Below are positions 6,041 to 12,950 of a stretch of 13,041 bases of DNA, one piece after another. Where the stretch lies: NCBI GenBank assembly GCA_005793025.1, contig SXQI01000189.1, positions 1-13,041 on the forward strand. Direction: 5' to 3'. The translations under genes were made by a program, and so were the position numbers. Each line of letters opens with the position of its first letter. Position 1 is the first letter of the stretch. A model generated the notes under the pieces. It was given only the letters and a program-made list of their open reading frames with translations, did not search any database and had not been told where the DNA came from. This stretch comes from Verrucomicrobiales bacterium (GTDB taxonomy: Bacteria; Verrucomicrobiota; Verrucomicrobiia; Limisphaerales; SXQI01).

Positions 6041-7000
6041 TTAATGAGTTTTCTCCGGGTCGATTGGTTTTGTGACCTTTGGTTTTCGGACCACGCCCCA
6101 AATCCCGCTCTTGTTGATGTTGCTCGAAAGAACCGAAAAATTGCTCAGTGTAATGGAGACACTCGAGGCTAACGCTGCATTATTCATCAAGTTCGCAGCA
6201 AGTCCCTTCCCAGTATTAATCTCCGTCAGAATCGTATTAATTTTTTCTGAAGAGGCTTCAAAATTACGAAGGGTCAATGATACATGATCCTTGTTGTTGA
6301 CCAATAGCTCTCCCAATTGATCCGCAGCACCTTTGAGTTCCAACGAAAACTCGTTTAGATTTGTGAACACTTGAGCCAATGCGGGTCCATTAGTGCTGAT
6401 GACCCCATCCACCTTGTCCCAAGTGATCAGCATCCGATCCGAGAACGTTCGGAAATTAGCGATTGTCGTAGAGAGGTTTGTCAGGGTTGTTTCAGCCAAT
6501 AAAGTTCGATCCACTCGTTCGATCGCTGTGCTCATTTGAGCAATTGCGTTATCGACTCTTTTCAGCAAACTTCCAGAAGCCCGAACAACTTCGCTGATAT
6601 CGAATGGTTCTTCGCAAGGCACAATCGATCCCGGTGGGAGCGGAGGATTTTGGATATCACTGGGGAACACTGAAATATATTGATCACCAAGAAAACCAGA
6701 TTGAGTGATCGTAAAAACTGAATTAGAGCGAATTAAAAATTTGGTCAATATCTCCGTGGTGATCGTAACGTTTTTACCATCATCATTGATTTCGATCCGT
6801 TTCACGTTGCCGATGGGAACACCGGACATGAGCACCTTCGCACCTGGAATCAGCCCTGCAGCATTCTGTGAACTCAAAAGCAGCGGATACCGTGACGAGA
6901 TCCCAATTCCTTTGCTAAAACTCATCACCACGCCGCCAATAGCGATCAGCGACACTGCCACAAAGAGCCCGACTTTCCATGCAATGCCAGTATCTTTCAT
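6041..7000 (-). CDS. mlaD: MlaD/MCE-family lipid-transport substrate-binding protein
   Basis: 319 residues. In Mla systems MlaD forms a ring anchored in the inner membrane that passes phospholipids between MlaE and the periplasm. Residues 8-27 are a single membrane helix (WKVGLFVAVSLIAIGGVV), with the rest periplasmic. The MCE domain spans about 34-115, including NAAGLIPGAKVLMSGVPIGNV and GFLGDQYISVFP, the usual end of the MCE barrel. After a proline-rich linker (PPLPPGS) a long helical region (about 130-300), rich in Ser, Thr, Asn and Leu, follows. That is longer than E. coli MlaD (183 residues) and resembles the single-MCE proteins with extended helical C-termini that can form a needle or tunnel. 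It lies 5 bases after mlaF. No mlaC or mlaB homologue is seen nearby. Confidence 0.88.
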   Translation of the reverse strand: MKDTGIAWKVGLFVAVSLIAIGGVVMSFSKGIGISSRYPLLLSSQNAAGLIPGAKVLMSGVPIGNVKRIEINDDGKNVTITTEILTKFLIRSNSVFTITQSGFLGDQYISVFPSDIQNPPLPPGSIVPCEEPFDISEVVRASGSLLKRVDNAIAQMSTAIERVDRTLLAETTLTNLSTTIANFRTFSDRMLITWDKVDGVISTNGPALAQVFTNLNEFSLELKGAADQLGELLVNNKDHVSLTLRNFEASSEKINTILTEINTGKGLAANLMNNAALASSVSITLSNFSVLSSNINKSGIWGVVRKPKVTKPIDPEKTH

Positions 7001-7005
7001 AGAAC

Positions 7006-7752
7006 TTAAAAGTTTTTTTCCTTGGAGTCGCTGATCCCGTTGACGAAACGATAGATAGTTGGATCTGTTGAACTGAAAATCGTGTCAGGTGAACCGTCGG
7101 CGTATACCCGCCCATTGGAGAGCATGATGATGCTTTGTCCTACACGCCGCATACTTCGAATGTCATGCGTGACAACCACCGTCGTCACATGCAATTGCTG
7201 GGTAACCCTGATGATTAATTGGTCGATACTGTCGGAGACAACTGGATCCAACCCCGTGGTTGGCTCATCATAAAGTAGAATTTCAGGTTGGTAAACAATC
7301 GCTCTCGCGAGACCGACACGTTTTTTCATTCCTCCAGAGAGCTCGGCAGGCTTTTTTTTGTGAGTCCCTTGCAGCTCCACGACCTCGAGAACCTCGTCTA
7401 CCCGTTTTTGGATTTGTCCGGGAGTCAGTTGTTTTTCCCGCCGAAGCAAGAAACTGATGTTGTCCTCCACAGTCAGAGAATCGAATAAAGCCGCACTCTG
7501 AAACAGCATCCCAAATCGGCGACGAATACGGAGGAGTTCTCGTTCCGTTTTTCCTGTGAGAAGCTCACCACCAATACGAACTTCTCCACTATCAGGAACC
7601 ATCAGCCCAATGACATGTTTAAGGAGAACACTTTTCCCGCAACCGCTTCGTCCAATAATTACTACAGAGCGGCCTTTTTCGATCGAAAAAGAAACGGCGT
7701 CGAGAACCTTATGGTCACCAAAGTTCTTCCTGAGATTAATGACCTCAATCAT
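7006..7752 (-). CDS. mlaF: Mla-type ABC transporter ATP-binding protein
   Basis: 248 residues. This is the ATPase that drives the MlaE/MlaD phospholipid transporter at the cytosolic face of the inner membrane. All ABC motifs are intact: Walker A GRSGCGKS (34-41), Q-loop Q85 in MLFQSAALF, signature LSGGMKKR (138-145), Walker B ILLYDEPTTGLDP (158-170) and the H-loop histidine H196. The GMLFQSAALFDSLTV segment and SGGMKKRVGLARAI are typical of the MlaF subfamily rather than amino-acid importers. The ATG overlaps the mlaE stop by four bases (ATGA), indicating translational coupling. The C-terminal tail (DPTIYRFVNGISDS) resembles the extension that in MlaF contacts a partner subunit. Confidence 0.93.
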   Translation of the reverse strand: MIEVINLRKNFGDHKVLDAVSFSIEKGRSVVIIGRSGCGKSVLLKHVIGLMVPDSGEVRIGGELLTGKTERELLRIRRRFGMLFQSAALFDSLTVEDNISFLLRREKQLTPGQIQKRVDEVLEVVELQGTHKKKPAELSGGMKKRVGLARAIVYQPEILLYDEPTTGLDPVVSDSIDQLIIRVTQQLHVTTVVVTHDIRSMRRVGQSIIMLSNGRVYADGSPDTIFSSTDPTIYRFVNGISDSKEKNF

Positions 7753-8522
7753 GGGGCAAGCACTCGACTTAGGAAGAGCGTGAGGAAAAAATTAGTGATC
7801 AGGATCGAAATTGAAATCATGACAACCGCCTCCGTGGTCGCGCGCCCCACACCTTCTGCTCCCTCCCGGCAATTCAATCCTTTGTAACAGCCGATGATTG
7901 AGATGATACCGCCGAAAATTGTGGCCTTGATGAGTCCCTGAAAAACCGTTTCTGCACTGCTGTAATAAAGGAGGTTTTTTAAAGCGTAAGCACCATCAAT
8001 TTTCATCAACCCAACACCTACTGCATAGGAAGAGCAGATGCCGATCAGGATTGCTTCCCCCGTCAAGAGTGGGAGAGCGACCACGGTTGCTAAAACACGA
8101 GGGACAACAAGATAATCCACTGGATGCGTCGCCAAAGTACGTAAAGCGTCTATTTGTTCCGTCACGCGCATCGTGCCCAGCTCCGCAGCCATTGAGGCTC
8201 CCACGCGGCCTGCGACCATGAGGGCAGTCAACACGGGCCCCAACTCACTGCACATGGAAACGCTTACCAATGCCAGAGTTCCCGTGTCCATTTTGACCTT
8301 GTGAAACTGAAAGTAAGCCTGTGCGGCGAGTACCATCCCAGTAAATGCCCCGGTAATTAAAACTACCGACTGGGATTTGACTCCAATGAAATAAAGCTGG
8401 TAGAGAAAATCCGCTCCATTAGGTCGCAACCGCACGATGGATCGGATGGTTTCCCATGCCAAGATCGTCAATTCCCCCAGTTGGAGTATTCCACCATTAA
8501 AAGTTTTGATGAGGTGTCCCAT
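7749..8522 (-). CDS. mlaE: MlaE-family ABC transporter permease
   Basis: 257 residues from the chosen start. MlaE is the inner-membrane permease of the Mla phospholipid transporter. Several hydrophobic segments are visible, including SVVLITGAFTGMVLAAQAYF, a pair near the middle (VLATVVALPLLTGEAILIGI) and the final MISISILITNFFLTLFL. The family motif ELGPVLTALMVAGRVGASMAAELGTMRVTEQIDAL is complete, containing the cytosolic coupling helix that contacts MlaF. The start is uncertain. I prefer ATG at 8522 because GGTGA, complementary to the 16S tail, lies about 8 bases before it. ATG at 8531 and GTG at 8534 are in frame and add 3 or 4 residues. It follows clpC by about 30-40 bases without a visible terminator, so it may be in the same transcript. 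Confidence 0.93.
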   Translation of the reverse strand: MGHLIKTFNGGILQLGELTILAWETIRSIVRLRPNGADFLYQLYFIGVKSQSVVLITGAFTGMVLAAQAYFQFHKVKMDTGTLALVSVSMCSELGPVLTALMVAGRVGASMAAELGTMRVTEQIDALRTLATHPVDYLVVPRVLATVVALPLLTGEAILIGICSSYAVGVGLMKIDGAYALKNLLYYSSAETVFQGLIKATIFGGIISIIGCYKGLNCREGAEGVGRATTEAVVMISISILITNFFLTLFLSRVLAP

Positions 8523-8561
8523 ACCCGACATCACCCTGCTATTTCAGAGATATCCTTTGAA

Positions 8562-11093
8562 TCAAGCGGACTTTCGGCGATTCGGACGGACTAAAAGCGA
8601 TTCCTCGCTCCCGGCTTTTTGGGTGAACACGAGTTTTTCTCCCTCTAAGCTCACTTTGATCGGATCTTCGGTGTGAAAACTATTTCTCAGAATCTCTTCT
8701 GCCAATGGATCTTCCAGATACTTTTCAACTGCCCTCCTCATTGGACGAGCTCCATAGACAGGGTCGTTGCCTTTTTCCACCAAGAAGTCTTTGGCTTTCT
8801 CGTCGATATCCAGCTTTATATTCCGCGCTTTCAGGCGAGAGGTAAGTTTTTCAATCTCTAAACCGAGGATCTCGATCAAATCAGGTTTACTGAGGGAGTT
8901 GAACACGATGATGTCATCCAGTCGGTTCAAAAACTCAGGACGGAATGCTCTCTTGGCTTCTTCCATGATTTTATCGCGCATTCTCTCATAATTCGTTTCG
9001 TCCGAATTTGCGCCGAAACCGATTGTGCTCTGTCGTTTAATCGTGTCCGCTCCTACGTTTGAAGTGAGGAGGATCACCGTGTTTCGGAAGTCAACAACCC
9101 TGCCTACGTTATCCGTGAGTTTGCCTTCCTCCAAAATCTGGAGGAGCATATTCATGACATCAGGGTGGGCTTTTTCTATCTCGTCGAACAGCACCACAGA
9201 ATAAGGTTTCCGCCGAACTTTTTCCGTCAACTGTCCGCCTTCTTCATACCCCACGTAACCAGGAGGAGAGCCGACCAGACGAGTGACTGTGAATTTCTCC
9301 ATGTACTCGCTCATATCCAATTGGATCAACGAGCTTGAATCCCCAAACATCGTTTCAGCAAGTGTCTTCGCCAAGAGGGTTTTTCCAACACCCGTAGGGC
9401 CTAGTAAGGCGAAAGTGCCTATAGGGCGTTTCGGGTCTTTTAAATCCGCACGAGAACGGCGTAATGCCTTGGCTAAAGCCGTGACAGCGACTTTTTGACC
9501 AATCACAGTCCGGCTCAACGCCTCCTCGACCCTCAATAGATTCTGGGCTTCGCCTTTTTCCATTCGTTGCAATGGAATACCTGTCCACTTTGCGACAACA
9601 TGCAAAATGTCATCCTCGCCGATGGGAACACGTTTCTCCTCCCGATCGCTTTTCCACGCAGCCAAGACAGATTCGAGCCGCTCCTTGGCTTGTTTTTCCT
9701 TGTCACGCATGGTGGCGGCACCCTCGAAATCTTGCTCCTTGATCGAGTGCTCCTTTTTGGCCTTGATGTCCTCAATCTCGGCCTCGATGTTCTTCACATC
9801 TGGCGGCCGGGTCATCGAACTAATCCGAGCGCGTGACCCCGCTTCATCCATGATGTCGATGGCTTTGTCCGGCAGAAATCTTCCGGTTAAATAGCGATCT
9901 GAGAGCCTGACGCACGCCTCTAATGCCTGAGTTGTGAACTCGACCTTGTGATGATCTTCATACTTTTGTCGCAAACCATTGAGGATCTGGATGGCTTCTT
10001 CGATGGAAGGTGCCTCGACTTTGACACTTTGGAATCGTCGTTCGAGTGCGGCATCTTTTTCAATGTATTTGCGGTATTCGTTCAAGGTGGTCGCGCCAAC
10101 ACATTGTAACTCGCCGCGACTTAGCGCAGGCTTGATGATGTTGGAGGCGTCCATGGTGCCTTCGGCTGAACCGGCACCAACGATGGTGTGCAACTCGTCG
10201 ATAAACAGAATCACATTACGTGCACGGCGGATTTCATCCATCACTGCCTTGATGCGTTCCTCAAATTGTCCTCGATACTTCGTGCCGGCCACCATCAACG
10301 CCAGATCAAGAGTGATCACCCGTTTTTCACGCAAAATCTCAGGGACATTTCCTTTGGCAATTTCTTGTGCCAAACCTTCGACGATCGCTGTTTTTCCAAC
10401 GCCAGCTTCTCCCAAAAGTACGGGATTGTTTTTCGTTCGACGACAGAGGATTTGGATCACCCGCTCGATTTCGTGCTTCCGCCCGATGACGGGATCCATA
10501 TCCCCTTTTCTTGCGATCTCAGTCAGATCCCTTCCGAATGCTTTCAGAGCTGGGGTTTTGACTTCCCCCTTTTTATCAGGTGACCCCTTATCTCCGGCCG
10601 GGGTTGCTCCCTCAGCTAGTCCCGATTCTTCTGTAGCATTAAAGTTAGGATCCAACTCCTTCAGAACCTCTTGCCGCGTGAGGTCAATATCGACATCCAT
10701 GTTTTTCAGGACTCGAGCGGCGATACCGTCCCCTTCTCGAAGCAGGCCAAGTAAAATGTGTTCCGTGCCGACGTAGGTGTGACTCAGGGCTTTAGCTTCC
10801 TTGGCAGCGAGAGACAGAACCTTTTTCACTCTTGGAGTGTAAGGAATATTCCCGATCATTTTTTGATCTGGACCCGTGCCGACAACTTTTTCCACCTCCA
10901 TCCGGACCGTTTCGAGATCCAAGCCGATTTTTTGGAGAACATTGACAGCAACACCTTGGCCTAGCTTAATCAGCCCGAGTAATAGGTGTTCTGTCCCCAC
11001 AAAACTGTGGTTGAACCGATCCGCCTCCTTGCGTGCCAAAGCCAATACCTGTTGCGCACGGGGTGTGAAATTGTTCATTGCTTCATCTGGCAT
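8562..11093 (-). CDS. clpC: AAA+ protease unfoldase ClpC
   Basis: 843 residues. ClpC unfolds substrates and feeds them to the ClpP peptidase. Layout: double Clp_N repeat (8-150), linker, first AAA+ module with Walker A GEAGVGKT (228-235) and Walker B VILFIDE (294-300), a UVR-containing middle domain (about 432-478), second AAA+ module with Walker A GPTGVGKT (565-572) and Walker B VVLFDE, then the D2 small domain. The ClpP-docking loop is present as IGF (691-693), so it is a ClpP partner and not a ClpB-type disaggregase; the middle domain is also far too short for ClpB. The N-domain keeps GTEHLLLGL (E35) and GTEHILLGL (E111), equivalent to the phosphoarginine-binding E32 and E106 of Bacillus ClpC. 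ATG at 11078 (MNNFTPRAQ) is an equally good start and closer to homologues. clpP is not in the window. Confidence 0.96.
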   Translation of the reverse strand: MPDEAMNNFTPRAQQVLALARKEADRFNHSFVGTEHLLLGLIKLGQGVAVNVLQKIGLDLETVRMEVEKVVGTGPDQKMIGNIPYTPRVKKVLSLAAKEAKALSHTYVGTEHILLGLLREGDGIAARVLKNMDVDIDLTRQEVLKELDPNFNATEESGLAEGATPAGDKGSPDKKGEVKTPALKAFGRDLTEIARKGDMDPVIGRKHEIERVIQILCRRTKNNPVLLGEAGVGKTAIVEGLAQEIAKGNVPEILREKRVITLDLALMVAGTKYRGQFEERIKAVMDEIRRARNVILFIDELHTIVGAGSAEGTMDASNIIKPALSRGELQCVGATTLNEYRKYIEKDAALERRFQSVKVEAPSIEEAIQILNGLRQKYEDHHKVEFTTQALEACVRLSDRYLTGRFLPDKAIDIMDEAGSRARISSMTRPPDVKNIEAEIEDIKAKKEHSIKEQDFEGAATMRDKEKQAKERLESVLAAWKSDREEKRVPIGEDDILHVVAKWTGIPLQRMEKGEAQNLLRVEEALSRTVIGQKVAVTALAKALRRSRADLKDPKRPIGTFALLGPTGVGKTLLAKTLAETMFGDSSSLIQLDMSEYMEKFTVTRLVGSPPGYVGYEEGGQLTEKVRRKPYSVVLFDEIEKAHPDVMNMLLQILEEGKLTDNVGRVVDFRNTVILLTSNVGADTIKRQSTIGFGANSDETNYERMRDKIMEEAKRAFRPEFLNRLDDIIVFNSLSKPDLIEILGLEIEKLTSRLKARNIKLDIDEKAKDFLVEKGNDPVYGARPMRRAVEKYLEDPLAEEILRNSFHTEDPIKVSLEGEKLVFTQKAGSEESLLVRPNRRKSA

Positions 11094-11113
11094 AACATCA
11101 ATGTCTTAAAGTG

Positions 11114-12229
11114 CTACGACTCGGTCGGTTTGTCCAATGGGGGACTATTCTTATCTAGTTTTTCGGTGTTCGGTCGGCTGACTCCACTCAGCCCGTCTCG
11201 CATCATGTCCGCACGCAAAAGATCACGTTCCTCTGCGGTGAGTTTTTCTGAATACTTTTTTTGCAGATGCGCGGGTTGGGTCGTAATGAAAAGCTCATCC
11301 ACGAGGCATCGCTCGACACCTAAGAACAACCCCAAATCGAATCCTAAACGCATGAGCGAGAGCAGGTTCATCGACTCCTTCGAGGATATGCTATGCGCAT
11401 TGGCGAGAATTCCATAGGCCCGCCCGATGTGATTGAAAACAGTCTTGGATTTTTTTTCAAGCAACGAGGCCCGTGCATTTTCTTCGTGTTCGATCAATTG
11501 GGCCAACACTTTGTTAAGGCGTTCGACAATATCCGTCTCCACCTCCCCTAGAGTCATTTGATTGGACACTTGAAACACGTTGCCCAAGGCTTCCGTTCCC
11601 TCGCCATAAAGTCCCCGCACAGCAAGGCCAAGTTTATTGACTGCCTGAACAATTTGATTGATTTGTTCACCCAGTACCAACGCGGGCAAATGCAGCATCG
11701 CACTGACTCGAATCCCAGTTCCAAGGTTCGTTGGGCAGGCGGTGAGGTAACCCAGCTCCGGAGAATACGCGTAATCAAGTTTCTTCTCCAACGCCGTATC
11801 CATCTGATCAACCGCTTGCCAAGCCTCCCTAATCTGCAGACCCGGTTGGAGCGATTGCATCCGCAAATGATCCTCCTCGTTGATCATAACACAGAGGCTT
11901 TCCTCCTTGTTCAACACAAAGCCGCTTCCCGTGCTCTTCGCCGCGTGTTCTCGACTGATCAGATGACGTTCTACAAGGATTTGCTTATTGAGATTCGTCA
12001 AACTATCCATTGTCGCCGAAAAAGCCTCCGCCATCACGGGTAACGACTCCACTGCGGGCAGAATGGTCTGCAAAGCTGAAACCCGTTGCTGTTTTTTGGC
12101 AAATCCTGGAAAAGGTAATTTCTTAAGATTGCGCGCGAGCCTCACGCGACTGGAAAGCACAATCCTATCATGTGGTCCCGAACGTTGGCTTGATCGTGTT
12201 GGGCTACTGAGGAATTCGTCGATACTCAT
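11114..12229 (-). CDS. mcsB: Protein-arginine kinase McsB
   Basis: 371 residues from ATG at 12229. McsB, of the phosphagen-kinase fold, phosphorylates arginine side chains, which marks proteins for ClpCP. Visible motifs: SSRVRLARN (26-34, nucleotide/arginine-binding), NEEDHLRMQ (117-125), the loop with the reactive cysteine CPTNLGTG (C165), and RGLYGEGTEALGN (205-217, catalytic Glu region). The C-terminal dimerisation part is also there, with HEENARASL, GRAYGILANAHSISSKE, and RDLLRA (335-340), which matches the RDxxRA phosphoarginine-pocket motif of Firmicute McsB. The C-terminal tail after 345 is low-complexity and Pro/Ser/Lys-rich. An upstream GTG at 12286 would add 19 residues overlapping mcsA, but 12229 fits the family N-terminus and lies 7 bases after the mcsA stop. 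clpC follows after 20 bases. Confidence 0.93.
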   Translation of the reverse strand: MSIDEFLSSPTRSSQRSGPHDRIVLSSRVRLARNLKKLPFPGFAKKQQRVSALQTILPAVESLPVMAEAFSATMDSLTNLNKQILVERHLISREHAAKSTGSGFVLNKEESLCVMINEEDHLRMQSLQPGLQIREAWQAVDQMDTALEKKLDYAYSPELGYLTACPTNLGTGIRVSAMLHLPALVLGEQINQIVQAVNKLGLAVRGLYGEGTEALGNVFQVSNQMTLGEVETDIVERLNKVLAQLIEHEENARASLLEKKSKTVFNHIGRAYGILANAHSISSKESMNLLSLMRLGFDLGLFLGVERCLVDELFITTQPAHLQKKYSEKLTAEERDLLRADMMRDGLSGVSRPNTEKLDKNSPPLDKPTES

Positions 12230-12236
12230 GAGTAGA

Positions 12237-12743
12237 TCAGGCGACTGTTGATTTAAGTTGAGCCCGTAGGTGACGCACTTCGTCACGTAGAGAAGCTGCT
12301 ATCTCGAATTTCTCATCCGCAATCGCCTTCTCAAGTTTCTTCTGCAAGTGCTTGAGTTTCTCTCCTAAATCTTGAGTTTGCTGATAAATCTGAGGCACTT
12401 TACCGACATGGCGAGTGCCTTTATGCATTGTTTTCAACAACGTCTCCAGTCCGTCATTAAAAAGCTGATAACATTCCGAACAACCTAGCCTGCCCGCTTT
12501 TTTGAAATCAGCCTGAGTAAAACTGCAGTGCGGACAAGTTAAGCCCTTGCCACCCGCAGATTTCTCTAATTCCTGTGAGGCTCCCAATCCAAGAAGTAAG
12601 TCAGCAATAGAAAATCCAGTAGGATCATCCACCCCCTTTTCCTTCGAGCAGGCTTCACACAAATCAATCTTCTTCGTTTCTTGGGAAACGATTTGGGTCA
12701 GATGAACTGTGGCTACATTCTGTTTGCAAACATCACAAAGCAT
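12237..12743 (-). CDS. mcsA: McsB activator McsA (zinc-finger/UVR protein)
   Basis: 168 residues. McsA is the zinc-binding partner that activates McsB. Four CxxC motifs are present: C3/C6, C29/C32, C70/C73 and C88/C91, enough for two zinc sites. The segment GCSECYQLFNDGLETLLKTMH is the usual McsA core after the second pair, and KLEKAIADEKFEIAASLRDEVRHLRAQ (136-162) is the UVR motif, a helical hairpin also found in UvrB, UvrC and the ClpC middle domain here. It is the first gene of the mcsA-mcsB-clpC run and lies directly downstream of a possible promoter. No ctsR homologue, the usual first gene of the Firmicute operon, separates it from the IS256 element. Length and motif order agree with Bacillus McsA (185 residues). 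Confidence 0.93.
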   Translation of the reverse strand: MLCDVCKQNVATVHLTQIVSQETKKIDLCEACSKEKGVDDPTGFSIADLLLGLGASQELEKSAGGKGLTCPHCSFTQADFKKAGRLGCSECYQLFNDGLETLLKTMHKGTRHVGKVPQIYQQTQDLGEKLKHLQKKLEKAIADEKFEIAASLRDEVRHLRAQLKSTVA

Positions 12744-12754
12744 ATCCGTTGGTC

Positions 12755-12785
12755 TTTATATCCGTCGCGAACCCGTCCAAGTCAA
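12755..12785 (-). promoter_or_regulatory. Possible promoter of the mcsA-mcsB-clpC operon
   Basis: On the - strand, TTGACT (plus 12780-12785) and TATAAA (12755-12760), 19 bases apart. Both hexamers are near consensus, but the spacing is longer than the optimal 17. The -10 ends only 11 bases before the mcsA ATG, so the message would have a leader of about 4-6 bases and be nearly leaderless; there is no Shine-Dalgarno sequence. No CtsR heptad repeat or CIRCE element is visible in 12744-12818. Confidence 0.4.
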
Positions 12786-12833
12786 GAAACGAACCCAAAA
12801 AAGCGAGGTTTTCGAATAGGTAGCGTAAAGAAT

Positions 12834-12934
12834 ATTGTGTAAAAGGTTAAAGCGGGCGTGAACTCCAGTGGGTGTTCATTCGATTAAAAACGCTGAAAAG
12901 GGGGCTATAAAGGAAATCGTGTAAGTGGCCAAAG
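12834..12934 (+). repeat. Imperfect direct repeat in the IS256 left end
   Basis: Two 19-base words, 12834-12852 and 12916-12934, agree at 14 positions, including the shared GTGTAA core and the AAAG end. They lie 82 bases apart. Both resemble the terminal sequence recognised by IS256-type transposases, so the element may have two binding sites at this end. Confidence 0.45.
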
Positions 12935-12950
12935 AAACCTGAGAGGATAG

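Noticed and set aside
9979..10776. 265-codon open frame on the + strand inside clpC
   Set aside because: It is fully antisense to the strongly conserved AAA+ region of clpC. Its translation is rich in Ser, Arg and Pro, with no family resemblance, as expected of a shadow frame.
11558..12043. 161-codon open frame on the + strand inside mcsB
   Set aside because: It is antisense to conserved McsB motifs and has no recognisable domain; treated as a shadow.
12230..12286. Upstream GTG start for mcsB (adds 19 residues)
   Set aside because: It would overlap the end of mcsA by about 50 bases, and the added residues do not resemble McsB N-termini. ATG at 12229 fits the family better.
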